From CAZYWA01 sp964650975 [NCBI: uncultured bacterium] (GTDB taxonomy: Bacteria; JADJOY01), in the NCBI GenBank assembly GCA_964650975.1, contig CAZYWA010000125.1, positions 1 to 17,108 on the forward strand: a stretch of DNA of 17,108 bases, given 5' to 3'. The notes below the pieces were generated by a model. That model was given only the letters and a program-made list of their open reading frames with translations, made no database searches and had not been told where the DNA came from. The position numbers were made by a program, and so were the translations under genes. This document shows, piece by piece, positions 7,202 to 14,937 of this stretch. The stretch's first letter is position 1. Every line of letters starts with the position of its first letter.

Positions 7202-8848
7202 GTGACGGCGACCCCGGCGGCTCCTGGCAGCTCGGAGAACGCCGCGCCGATGTCCGGCCCGCGCGCGGTGCACGCTCCTCGTATTCGCCTGGTCCGTGCG
7301 CTGGCGCTGGTCGTCCTCCTCACGGCCGCTCTGGGCGCCACCGAGTGGGCCTTGCGCCGTGCGCCGCGGCCCATCGCGACCCGCATGGACGTGGCGCTGG
7401 ACTTTCACGAGGCGCTCCACGATCCGGTTCCGGACGTGCGCGCGTACATCCCGAGGCCCGGCGCCTTTCGCGCGCCCTTCTACCGGATCAATTCACTCGG
7501 CTTGCGCGGCGACGAGCTGCCTCTCGCGAAGGCGGCCGGAGAGCTACGGATCGCGGCACTCGGCGACTCGGTCGCTTTCGGGTTCGGAGTACCCAACGAG
7601 CAGACGTTCGAGACACAGCTCGAGACGGTGCTCGCTCCCTACCTGCCCGAGGGGCGGCGGCTTCGCGTGATGAACGCCGGTGTCGGTGGCTACAACACGG
7701 CGCAGGAGGCCGCGTTCCTCTCGACGGTGGTGGCGCCGTTCGAGCCGGACCTGGTGGTGCTGATGGTGACGGCGAACGACCGCGACTCCCCCATGCGACT
7801 GATCCGGAAGAGCGATGGCGGATACGACGCGGTGAGCTGGAAGCCGTCGCTGGTGGTCGTTCCGGACGGAATCGTGGGATCGCTGCTCGAAGAGCTAGGC
7901 ACTCGATCGCTGGTGATGCGCAGGCTGCTTGCGAGCGTGGTGCCCCGGCTGCACTCCGCGGGCTGGATCGATCGGGTGCGGACCATCGATCCCGAGTCCG
8001 ATTTCGATCGCGCGATTCGCGACATCGCGCATTCCTCGCGGAAGCTCCACGCGGGCGTGATCGCGTTGCTGCTGCCGCGATTGGTCCAGGAGGAGAGCGA
8101 GCTGCAGCGTGCCGAGCGCGAATCGATGCGCTCCGCGATCGAGAAGGAAGGGATGGCCGTTCTCGATCCGCGCCCCATCTTGAGCTCGCTTCCGATCGAC
8201 ATGGTGAAGGTCGGGCCGGGCGACGACATCCATCCCAACTCGCTGGGATTCAACCTGCTGGCGCGGTTCGTCGCGCACGAGCTCGCCGTGCGCGGTCTGG
8301 TGCCGACCACGACACCACCCGGGCCGGTCCCCACCTGGGCCGAGGCGGATGGCCGCCAGCGGATCGCGCTGCTGTGCGGGATGGCCTTGGCGCCACCCGC
8401 CGTCCTCGATCGAATCCAGCAGCAGACCTCGGCGGTGAGCCCGGGGGCGAGCGCGGTCGATCTCGCTGCGCTGCCGGTCGCGTGCGACGCGCAGTACCCG
8501 CCGCCCGCAGCGGCCGTGCAACCGGCGGCGGCGGGCGAGATCGCGGCTCCCCCGTTCACCCGGCTCGTCTACTGGCTCGACGGCCGGTTCAGGTCGCTCA
8601 GGCTCACGCCCCGAGTGGGAGCCGTCACGGCGGACCCGGGCGACGGCGGCGCGCCCCCCACCGTGCAGTTCCGCATGCTCTCCGATCTGCGCGAGGTGGG
8701 CGCGGCGTCGATCGGCGCGGGCGCCACATCCGCGCCGTTCACCGCGGACGTGAGCGGCGCCACCACGCTCATCCTCGAAACGAATCCGAGCGACGAGTCG
8801 GCGTTCGGCTGGTCGGCCGCATGGATCGACGCGTGGCTCCAGCCGTGA
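7202..8848 (+). CDS. Membrane-anchored SGNH/GDSL hydrolase or acyltransferase-like protein
   Basis: SGNH enzymes hydrolyse or transfer acyl esters, often on surface polysaccharides. With the GTG at 7202 the protein is 548 aa. One membrane segment (about 29-46) anchors it, leaving the rest periplasmic. INSLGLRGDE precedes block I GDSVAFGFG (Ser123); block II is NAGVGGYN (Gly160), block III TANDRD (Asn192) and block V DDIHPN (Asp341, His344), so all catalytic positions are present. Residues about 390-548 form an extra beta-rich domain ending in ILETNPSDESAFGWSAAW, which resembles NPCBM-type carbohydrate-binding modules (inference). The start is uncertain: GTG 7202 has its purine-rich site too close, while ATG 7250 has GGAG 12 nt upstream and would give 532 aa. 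The gene begins 4 nt after the previous stop and overlaps the next gene. Confidence 0.9.
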   Translation: MTATPAAPGSSENAAPMSGPRAVHAPRIRLVRALALVVLLTAALGATEWALRRAPRPIATRMDVALDFHEALHDPVPDVRAYIPRPGAFRAPFYRINSLGLRGDELPLAKAAGELRIAALGDSVAFGFGVPNEQTFETQLETVLAPYLPEGRRLRVMNAGVGGYNTAQEAAFLSTVVAPFEPDLVVLMVTANDRDSPMRLIRKSDGGYDAVSWKPSLVVVPDGIVGSLLEELGTRSLVMRRLLASVVPRLHSAGWIDRVRTIDPESDFDRAIRDIAHSSRKLHAGVIALLLPRLVQEESELQRAERESMRSAIEKEGMAVLDPRPILSSLPIDMVKVGPGDDIHPNSLGFNLLARFVAHELAVRGLVPTTTPPGPVPTWAEADGRQRIALLCGMALAPPAVLDRIQQQTSAVSPGASAVDLAALPVACDAQYPPPAAAVQPAAAGEIAAPPFTRLVYWLDGRFRSLRLTPRVGAVTADPGDGGAPPTVQFRMLSDLREVGAASIGAGATSAPFTADVSGATTLILETNPSDESAFGWSAAWIDAWLQP

Positions 8849-10890
8849 GCGCGTCCGCGCGGCACTCTCGCTGGCTGGTGGTCGCGGCCGCCGCCGGTGT
8901 GTTCGCCTTGACCTTGGCCCGCACGGGCCTCCGCGACGACCGGCTGCTGCTCACGTTCGACGGGGCGTCGTGGGTCGAGCGGGTGCTCGACATCGCCGAA
9001 GGCCGTGAGCAGCCGCTGGTCGGAAACGTGGTGGCGAACCAGGGCATCCATCTCGGTCCGCTGGCGGCGGATCTCGCCGTTCCCGCGGTGTGGACGGGCC
9101 GGTCGATCGGCGCGATCGGGGTGTGGTTCGGTTTTCTCACCGCGGTTGCGGGCGCGGTGCTGGTGCTCTTCGGCGCGGCGCGCTTCGGCCCCGTCGCCGG
9201 GGTGCTCGCGGGGCTCTTCTTCGCGCTCAATCCGGCGATTCTCGAATCCGCGGTACAGATCCGCCACGACGGAGCGCTGCCGGCGTTGTGTGTGCTGGCG
9301 TTCCTGGTGAGCGTACGCGCCGTGGAGCGCCGCTCGCGGTTCCCGCTGGGAGCAGGTCTCGCGGTGGGTTTCGCGACCCAGTCGCACGCGATCGCGGTCG
9401 CGTACCTGCCGGTGCTGCCGCTCGGCGCGTGGCTTGCGCGCCGCCCGCTGCGCTGGACCGGCTGGCTCGGCTATGCGTTGGGAATCGGCGTCACGTACGT
9501 CACTTGGCTCGCGGTGGATGCGTCGCACGGTTTCCGCGAGCTGCGCGCCATCGTGGGACTCGCGGGAGGCGGAACGTTCGCCGGCACCGAGGGCGAGGCC
9601 GGCCGGAGCCTGCTCGCCGGGCTCGCCATGGAGACGCATCCGGCGCTTGTGCTGCGCGTCGGGCTCGCGCTGGGAGTCTCGATCGGGATCTGCGCGCTGG
9701 CGCGGCGGCACGACGTCGACCGGGAAGCCGATGAGAGCCTCGCGATCATGGCCTGTTGCCTGGTGTCGCTCGCCTTCTGGGCTCTTTTCACGGGTTTGGT
9801 CGTGGTTCGCAGCCCGGGCTTCCAGGAAGCCGAGCTGGGTCGATTCTTCGTTCCGGCGCTGATCCCCGCGTTCTTGCTTGCGGGCTTGGGATGGGGCTGG
9901 CCGGCCTGCTCGTGGCGGCCACTGCTGCCGCGGTTGGCGCCGCGAGCTAGCGGAGTCGCTGCGGTGGCGCTCGCCGCGATCGCGATGGCCGGCGCGACGG
10001 GCGCCATCGGCGAAGGGGCGCCGCCCTACTGGGAGTGGCCGGGAGCAAAGCACGATCCGGCCGCCGACGGCGGTAACCCGTGGGCTCGGCTGGTGTGGTG
10101 CCGCCGCGTGAACGCGATCTTGCTGCGCGCTCTCGGCGATCGGCGCGCCGGTCACGTGATCTGGGTGGGGACGCAAGGTGGACGAGCGGAAGCCGACCCG
10201 GAGAACGTCGACCGGATCCACCCGCTGCTCCGGGTCGCCGCTGGCCGCGCCACGAGCTCGAAAGAGGGCGGCGGCGCCGCCGCGGCGATCGGGGTGATTC
10301 ACGACGGTCCCCGCGCATGTGGCCATGGAATGGCTCCTGCCGCTGCGGACGCCCCGGCGATCGGCGCGGAGGCGTTCGACGACTGTGCCGCGCTCAGGTC
10401 GTGGGTGATCCAGGCCGACGATGCGTGCGCGGAAGCCGGCCTGCAGCTGCGGGCCCAGGTCCGCAGCGTTTCGCCTTCCGTGCCCGATCGGCCGTGCGAT
10501 GACGACCGAGACTGGACCGAGTGGCTCGCGGCTCGCGGCGGCGCCGGTCAGCGCGAAGGAACCCTCGCCGACAGCCTCGCGACCGACGTGTTGCTCCGCG
10601 ATCTCGAGAGCGGCACCCCGCGCGCACGGACCGAAGCCGCCTGGAGCCTGGGCCGCCGGACCGACGACGCCACGAGCGCGGTCGCGCTGGAAAGGGCCTT
10701 CGATGACGCCGACCCGCGAGTCCGGATCGCGGCCATCTGGTCGCTCTCGCGGCTCACCGCCCCGGGCGTGATCCCGGCTCGGATGCGCGCCGCCCTCGAC
10801 GATCCCGCCGACAGCGTTCGCACCGCGGCCCGCAACGCCCTCGAAGCATTCCAGAGACGCGTCGCCAAGCCGGCGCCTGCGAACACCTGA
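8845..10890 (+). CDS. Polytopic GT-C-like membrane protein with C-terminal HEAT repeats
   Basis: The 681-aa product starts at a GTG overlapping the SGNH stop (GTGA, 8845-8848); an ATG at 8821 is the alternative, and neither has a clear ribosome site. About residues 10-400 hold roughly nine to ten hydrophobic segments. An early acidic loop (TFDGASWVERVLDIAEG) and NQGIHLGPLAADLAVP recall the first extracytoplasmic loop of GT-C glycosyltransferases (ArnT/PMT/GT39-like), so use of a polyprenyl-phosphate sugar is possible; I could not prove the family. About residues 400-570 are soluble, with many Cys (for example CRRVN, ACGHG, DDCAALR, DDACAE), probably periplasmic. Residues about 575-672 contain about three HEAT repeats, as in TEAAWSLGRR, PRVRIAAIWSLSRL and DSVRTAARNALEAF. 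The HEAT tail on a GT-C-like protein is unusual. It ends the operon. Confidence 0.85.
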   Translation: MSASARHSRWLVVAAAAGVFALTLARTGLRDDRLLLTFDGASWVERVLDIAEGREQPLVGNVVANQGIHLGPLAADLAVPAVWTGRSIGAIGVWFGFLTAVAGAVLVLFGAARFGPVAGVLAGLFFALNPAILESAVQIRHDGALPALCVLAFLVSVRAVERRSRFPLGAGLAVGFATQSHAIAVAYLPVLPLGAWLARRPLRWTGWLGYALGIGVTYVTWLAVDASHGFRELRAIVGLAGGGTFAGTEGEAGRSLLAGLAMETHPALVLRVGLALGVSIGICALARRHDVDREADESLAIMACCLVSLAFWALFTGLVVVRSPGFQEAELGRFFVPALIPAFLLAGLGWGWPACSWRPLLPRLAPRASGVAAVALAAIAMAGATGAIGEGAPPYWEWPGAKHDPAADGGNPWARLVWCRRVNAILLRALGDRRAGHVIWVGTQGGRAEADPENVDRIHPLLRVAAGRATSSKEGGGAAAAIGVIHDGPRACGHGMAPAAADAPAIGAEAFDDCAALRSWVIQADDACAEAGLQLRAQVRSVSPSVPDRPCDDDRDWTEWLAARGGAGQREGTLADSLATDVLLRDLESGTPRARTEAAWSLGRRTDDATSAVALERAFDDADPRVRIAAIWSLSRLTAPGVIPARMRAALDDPADSVRTAARNALEAFQRRVAKPAPANT

Positions 10891-10914
10891 CGACGAGCTT
10901 CGCCGAGCGGGGTG

Positions 10915-11922
10915 TCACTCCATCGGCAGAGCGTCGACGAAGCAGTCTTCGGGCTTCGGCACCTTGGTGCCTTCGACGAGACCGAGCTCGACGAGCTGTG
11001 CCACGACGGTCTTCCAGCGATCGAGGCTCATGCGGCCCAGCCCCGAGGGCCCCTCGCCGCCGATCACCAGCGGGGCTTGCGCCTTCGCCGAGTCGGCGAA
11101 CGTCTGGGGATCCATCGCGGTGTTGAGCGCGTGCATCGCCTCGTTGGCGGGCGCCGGATCGGCCAGGTAGGCCTTCCAGCCGTCGCGCACCGCGCCCACC
11201 AACGAGCGCACTTCCTTCGGCGCGGCGCGCCAGCGTTTGCCGTTGGTGATGACCACCGTCATGTACGGGTTGAAGCCGACGTCGGAGAGCATCAGCACTT
11301 GCGGGTCGGCGCCGCGGTGCCGCGCCAGGATCGGCTCGGAGGTGGCGAACGCCTGCATCGCGAAATCCTTTTCGGTGAGGAAGCGCTCCATCGCGCCCGC
11401 CATCGGCACGACCGAGATCTTGCCGCCGCCGAAGCGCTGCTGCAGGTATTTCGCGAAGACGCTGCCCGGCTCCACGGCCAGGCTCGCGGTCTTGCCGAAG
11501 AGATCGGCGAGGCTCGAGGCGCCGATTTCCTTCCGCGCCATGATCGCGCGCGGCGAGGTCTGGTAGACGGCGAAGATGCCCACGATGTCGAGACCCGCGG
11601 CGCGGCCCAGCACCACCTCGGTGGCTTCGGCGATGCCGTACTCGAGCCGTCCCAGCCCAACCTCCTGCACCGTCGGCACGCCGGGCCCGCCCGGCCTCAG
11701 TTGCACCGCGAGACCGCGCTTGGCGTAGAGATCCTTGAGCTGCGCGGCGTAAAAGCCCCCGAACTCGGGCTCGGGCACCCAGTCGAGGCCGAGCGTCACG
11801 GGCGCGGGATCGGCGGCCGCCGCACGCGTCGATGCCGGCCCCAGCCCGAGCGCCAGACCCGCCGCGGCGAACGCGGCCGCCACCACGAGTCCGGTTGCGC
11901 GGCGATGGGTTGCGCTCTTCAT
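10915..11922 (-). CDS. ABC importer substrate-binding protein, NMT1/THI5-like
   Basis: This 335-aa periplasmic protein captures the ligand for the importer encoded just upstream. Residues 1-40 are a Sec signal peptide (basic THRR, then an Ala-rich core ending near STRAAAADP). The mature protein begins VTLGLDWVPEPEFGGFYAAQ, the usual opening of NMT1/THI5-like binding proteins, with the following pattern GLAVQL...VQEVGLGRLEYGIAEATEV of this family. Related proteins bind pyrimidine precursors of thiamine, riboflavin, sulfonates or nitrate; the ligand here cannot be told. The ATG at 11922 has GGAAGG 7 nt upstream (11930-11935). It is the last gene of the ATPase-permease-binding protein operon and converges with the envelope operon, 24 nt away. 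Confidence 0.93.
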   Translation of the reverse strand: MKSATHRRATGLVVAAAFAAAGLALGLGPASTRAAAADPAPVTLGLDWVPEPEFGGFYAAQLKDLYAKRGLAVQLRPGGPGVPTVQEVGLGRLEYGIAEATEVVLGRAAGLDIVGIFAVYQTSPRAIMARKEIGASSLADLFGKTASLAVEPGSVFAKYLQQRFGGGKISVVPMAGAMERFLTEKDFAMQAFATSEPILARHRGADPQVLMLSDVGFNPYMTVVITNGKRWRAAPKEVRSLVGAVRDGWKAYLADPAPANEAMHALNTAMDPQTFADSAKAQAPLVIGGEGPSGLGRMSLDRWKTVVAQLVELGLVEGTKVPKPEDCFVDALPME

Positions 11923-11960
11923 GGCAGTGCCTTCCATTTCATGCGGAAAGGCGAAGGCTA

Positions 11961-12755
11961 CTACATGTTGGTCTGGGAAGCGTGCCAGCGCCGCAACAGC
12001 AGCCAGCCCACCCCGTTCACCAGACCGAACATCGCCAGGCCGAGCAGGCACGCGAGCAAGACCGAGGCGTAGACCCGCGCGGTCTTGAAGAGCCGCAGGC
12101 CTTCCGCCATCGAGAGCCCGAGGCCGCCTCCCGTCCAGTGCGTGGCGCCCGCCACGAAATCGCCGACGATGGCGCCGATCACCGCGAGCCCGGCGGCCAC
12201 GCGCAGCCCCGTGATGATGTCCGGCAGTGCCGCCGGAAGCCGCAGCCGCAGGAAGGTGAAGCTGCGGCTCGCTCCGTAGAGCCGGAAGAGGTCGAGCAGC
12301 GCGGGCTCGGTGGAGAGCAGTCCGTTGAGCGTGTTGGCGATGACCGGAAACACCGAGACGATGCACGCCGACGCCGCCACCGGCTTGAGCCCGGCGCCCA
12401 GGAGCACCACCAGGATCGGCGCCAGCGCGACGATTGGCACGGTCTGGAAGAAGATCATGTACGGGTAGAACGCGCGCCGCGCCCACGGCAGAGCCGCGAG
12501 CGCGATCGCCGCGGAAATGCCGATCGAGACGCTCGCCGCGAACCCCAGGAACGCCGCCGCGCCGGTCATCAGGGTGCGCATCGCGAGCTCGCCGCGCGCA
12601 TCCCAGCATTCCTGCAGCACGCTGCTCGGCAGAGGCAACAGCATGCGGTGCGCGGGGTCGAGGTCGAGCTCGCGAAGAGCGAATTCGAGTGCCCCGATGG
12701 TGACCACGAAGAGCGCCGCCGGCGGCCCGAACGCACGTAGCGAGAAGCGTTTCAT
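11961..12755 (-). CDS. ABC importer permease, SsuC/ThiX-like
   Basis: This inner-membrane subunit forms the translocation path of the importer. The 264-aa sequence has about six hydrophobic segments (for example residues 11-28, 64-88, 98-120, 127-146, 186-203 and 230-254). The cytoplasmic EAA-type coupling loop that docks on the ATPase is at about 159-178 (LYGASRSFTFLRLRLPAALP). FFQTVPIVALAPILVVLLG is characteristic of the nitrate/sulfonate/taurine-type BPD_transp_1 permeases. The gene starts 6 nt after the ATPase stop with no clear ribosome site, suggesting coupling, and is followed 38 nt later by the binding protein. Confidence 0.94.
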   Translation of the reverse strand: MKRFSLRAFGPPAALFVVTIGALEFALRELDLDPAHRMLLPLPSSVLQECWDARGELAMRTLMTGAAAFLGFAASVSIGISAAIALAALPWARRAFYPYMIFFQTVPIVALAPILVVLLGAGLKPVAASACIVSVFPVIANTLNGLLSTEPALLDLFRLYGASRSFTFLRLRLPAALPDIITGLRVAAGLAVIGAIVGDFVAGATHWTGGGLGLSMAEGLRLFKTARVYASVLLACLLGLAMFGLVNGVGWLLLRRWHASQTNM

Positions 12756-12761
12756 CGAGAG

Positions 12762-13568
12762 TCAGCCTGGCCGCAGCTGGTCCGAAAGTGCGGCTTGAAC
12801 ACGTCCGACCTCGCGCGCGTAGCGCGGCTCGGAGCGGACGGCGGGCCGTCGCAGGCGCGACAGATCCATCTCGAGGTCCGCCGCCAGGCGCGCGGGCCTG
12901 GCGCTGAGCACCAGCACCCGCCCGGCCAGGTACACCGCCTCGGCCACCGAGTGAGTCACGAAGAGCAGTGTCATCGGCGTGCGCTCCCACAGCTCGCGAA
13001 GCTGCTGGTCGAGCGCTTGCCGGGTGATCTCGTCGACCGCTGCGAATGGCTCGTCCATGAGCAGGATGCGCGGATGCGCGACCAGCGCGCGGGCGATCGA
13101 CACCCGCATGCGCATACCGCCCGAGAGCTGATTGGGATACTGCGATCCTTCGCCCCGCAAACCGACGGCCGCGAGCGCCTCCTCGGCCGCCGCCAGCCGC
13201 TCGGAGCGGGCGATCCCCGCGATCTCGAGCGGCAGCGCCACGTTGTCGCTCACCGAGCGCCACGGCATGAGCGTCGGGTCCTGGAACACGTAGCCGATCG
13301 CGGCGTTGCGATCGCGCTCCTCGCGCAGCACCGCGGCGGTGTGATCGGTGCCCAGCACCACGCGCCCGGTGGTGGGCTGGTCGAGCCCAGCCACCATCCG
13401 GAGCAGTGTCGACTTGCCGCAGCCCGACGGTCCGACCAGCGCCACGAGCTCGCCGGCCTCGATGGTCACGTCGACGTGATCGATCGCGACTCGCGGCTCG
13501 CCGCCCGGACCCTCCGGATACACGCGCCTCACTCCTTCGAGCGCGACGCGCACTCCGCTTGCGGTCAT
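12762..13568 (-). CDS. ABC importer ATP-binding subunit, SsuB/TauB/ThiZ-like
   Basis: This cytoplasmic ATPase drives the importer. The 268-aa protein has every expected motif: Walker A GPSGCGKST (46-54), Q-loop GYVFQDPTLMPW (Gln96), signature LSGGM (148-152), Walker B ILLMDEP (168-174), D-loop VDE and switch His206 in FVTHS. The MPWRSV stretch after the Q-loop is typical of the nitrate/sulfonate/taurine family. It is the first gene of the operon, divergent from folE with a 50-bp gap. No good ribosome site precedes the ATG at 13568; instead an inverted repeat ends directly against the start codon. Confidence 0.96.
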   Translation of the reverse strand: MTASGVRVALEGVRRVYPEGPGGEPRVAIDHVDVTIEAGELVALVGPSGCGKSTLLRMVAGLDQPTTGRVVLGTDHTAAVLREERDRNAAIGYVFQDPTLMPWRSVSDNVALPLEIAGIARSERLAAAEEALAAVGLRGEGSQYPNQLSGGMRMRVSIARALVAHPRILLMDEPFAAVDEITRQALDQQLRELWERTPMTLLFVTHSVAEAVYLAGRVLVLSARPARLAADLEMDLSRLRRPAVRSEPRYAREVGRVQAALSDQLRPG

Positions 13569-13618
13569 GGCCGGGAAAGCTATCGCTCGCTCCGGCCGAA
13601 AGATAGAATGCCGCGCCG
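13569..13618. promoter_or_regulatory. Divergent folE / ABC operon regulatory gap with inverted repeats
   Basis: This 50-bp gap must hold promoters for both directions. GGCCGG (13569-13574) and CCGGCC (13592-13597) form an inverted repeat that on the minus-strand mRNA would fold against the ABC ATPase start codon. CTATC (13580-13584) and GATAG (13602-13606) form a second, interleaved repeat. TAGAAT (13604-13609) is a fair sigma70 -10 for folE. It lies only 9 nt before the ATG, and no ribosome site is visible, which would make the folE transcript leaderless or nearly so. The space is too short for a riboswitch. Confidence 0.4.
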
Positions 13619-14200
13619 ATGGACGACGAGCGCGCTCGCCGCGCCTTTCAGGAGTTTCTCGAGGCTCTCGAGCTTCCGGCGGGCGAGGTCGATGCGGTGG
13701 CGAGCGCCGGCGCGGTGGTGTCCGCGTATCGCGACGACCTGCTGCGCGGCTATGCGAGCGACCCGCGCGATTTCCTGAAGGTCGAGCTCGAGTCGGCCGC
13801 TGGCGAGCTGGTGATGCTGCGCGACGTACCGTTCGTGTCGCTGTGCGCGCACCACATGGTGCCGTTCCACGGCGTGGCGCACGTCGGGTACCTGCCGCTG
13901 GGTCAGCTCACCGGACTTTCCTCCATCGCTCGCCTGGTGGACGGATACGCCTGCCGCCTGCAGAGCCAGGAACGGCTGGCACGTTCGATCGCGAACGCGC
14001 TGACCGAGCGCCTGCACGCGCGCGGCGCCGCTTGCCGCATCGAAGCGACGCAGCTCTGTGTCGAGGGACGCGCGACCCGCAAGCCGGGAATCCGCGCGGT
14101 GAGCGAGTTCCTGACCGGCGCTTTCCACGATGAGCCCGCGGAGCGAGCGCGCTGGAACGCGCTGCTCGGATCGGCGCCCCAGAGCCGAGACCAGCCGTGA
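13619..14200 (+). CDS. folE: GTP cyclohydrolase I-like protein, divergent active site
   Basis: The family converts GTP to dihydroneopterin triphosphate, the first step of folate and pterin synthesis. The 193-aa protein has the zinc and catalytic motif VSLCAHHMVPFHG (Cys76, His78, His79), GYLPLGQLTGLS, and the SQERL motif (Gln117, Glu118) that recognises the purine. The second zinc Cys147 is in QLCVEGR with Arg151. Two positions differ from the E. coli enzyme: Lys136 (triphosphate contact, LSK) corresponds to Ser102 (LSS), and catalytic His179 (HxC) corresponds to Gln145 (QLC). The usual RG after CxxA is RA. It is also shorter than the 222-aa E. coli form. The stop overlaps the next gene's GTG start. 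The fold assignment is firm; whether it performs the full reaction is uncertain. Confidence 0.9.
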   Translation: MDDERARRAFQEFLEALELPAGEVDAVASAGAVVSAYRDDLLRGYASDPRDFLKVELESAAGELVMLRDVPFVSLCAHHMVPFHGVAHVGYLPLGQLTGLSSIARLVDGYACRLQSQERLARSIANALTERLHARGAACRIEATQLCVEGRATRKPGIRAVSEFLTGAFHDEPAERARWNALLGSAPQSRDQP

Positions 14201-14937
14201 CGCGCACCTGGAAGAAGACCCTCGACGGCGACGTGGCGCTGGTCACCGGCGCCGGGCGGGGCATCGGCCGCGCCACCGCGGAGGAGCTGGCGATGCGCGG
14301 GGCGCGGGTCGCGTGCGCGGCGCGCAGCGCGGACCAGCTCGAGGCCGCCGTCTCGGCGATCGCCGAGCTGGGTGGCGACGCGCGGGCTTACGTGCTCGAC
14401 GTGCGCAGCGAGGAGCAGGTCGAGGCGGTGGTGGGACGCATCGCGAGCGATCTCGGCGGGCTCGACATCGTGGTCAACAACGCCGGCGTCAACGCGCTGG
14501 AGCGGGTCGAGAAGCTGGCGCTCGCGCAGTGGAGCGACGTGCTCGCGACCAACCTCACGGGCGCGTTCCTGGTGTCGCGGGCGGCGCTGCCGCATCTGGC
14601 GCGGCGCTCCGGAGTGATCGTGAACGTGTCGAGCGTAGGCGGGCGGCCCGGCTTCGAGAAGTTCGAGGGAATGGCGGCTTACGTGGCGTCCAAGTCGGGC
14701 CTGCTCGGTTTCACCGAGGTGCTGGCGCTCGAGGCACGCCGTCTGGACGTGCGCGTGTATGGCGTGTGCCCGGGCTCGGTCGCGACGCGGATGCTCGCGG
14801 AGAGCATTCCGGACGCGGTCGACGTGATGGTGCCCGACGACGTGGCGCGGGCCATCGCGTGGCTGGTCACGGGCAGCCCGCTGGTCGCGAGCGGCAGCGT
14901 GATCGAGCTGACGCCGTCGCGCGGCGAGCGGCGGTGA
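14197..14937 (+). CDS. Short-chain dehydrogenase/reductase (SDR)
   Basis: This is a classical NAD(P)-dependent SDR of 246 aa. The cofactor motif TGAGRGIG is at 17-24, and Arg21 plus Arg43 (CAARS) favour NADPH. NNAG is at 94-97. The catalytic tetrad is Asn119, Ser145/146 (VNVSSVGG), Tyr162 and Lys166 (YVASK). PGSVATRM after the catalytic block is the normal substrate-loop entry. The GTG start overlaps the folE stop (GTGA, 14197-14200), so the two are translationally coupled and may act in one pathway, for example pterin reduction. The sequence lacks the RR-type cofactor motif of PTR1/FolM reductases, so the substrate is open. Many SDRs of this shape are 3-oxoacyl-ACP or sugar reductases. Confidence 0.93.
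   Translation: MTRTWKKTLDGDVALVTGAGRGIGRATAEELAMRGARVACAARSADQLEAAVSAIAELGGDARAYVLDVRSEEQVEAVVGRIASDLGGLDIVVNNAGVNALERVEKLALAQWSDVLATNLTGAFLVSRAALPHLARRSGVIVNVSSVGGRPGFEKFEGMAAYVASKSGLLGFTEVLALEARRLDVRVYGVCPGSVATRMLAESIPDAVDVMVPDDVARAIAWLVTGSPLVASGSVIELTPSRGERR

Noticed and set aside
7345-8844. Upstream extension of the GT-C-like frame through the SGNH gene
   Set aside because: It is out-of-frame overlap with the SGNH catalytic domain and Arg-rich without pattern. The real protein begins at about 8845.
8569-10326. Long minus-strand open frame opposite the GT-C-like gene
   Set aside because: The translation is low-complexity and Arg/Glu/Ala/Pro-rich, while the plus strand gives regular membrane segments and HEAT repeats.
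11923-13263. N-terminal extension of the binding protein frame far upstream
   Set aside because: It overlaps the permease and ATPase genes out of frame. A good ribosome site and signal peptide define the start at 11922.
13569-13618. TPP or other riboswitch in front of the NMT1/THI5-like importer
   Set aside because: The gap is only 50 bp and shared by divergent genes, and no thi-box sequence is visible.
14197-14937. Assignment of the SDR as pteridine reductase (PTR1/FolM)
   Set aside because: It has a classical TGAGRGIG motif rather than the RR-type motif. Only its position next to folE supports the idea.
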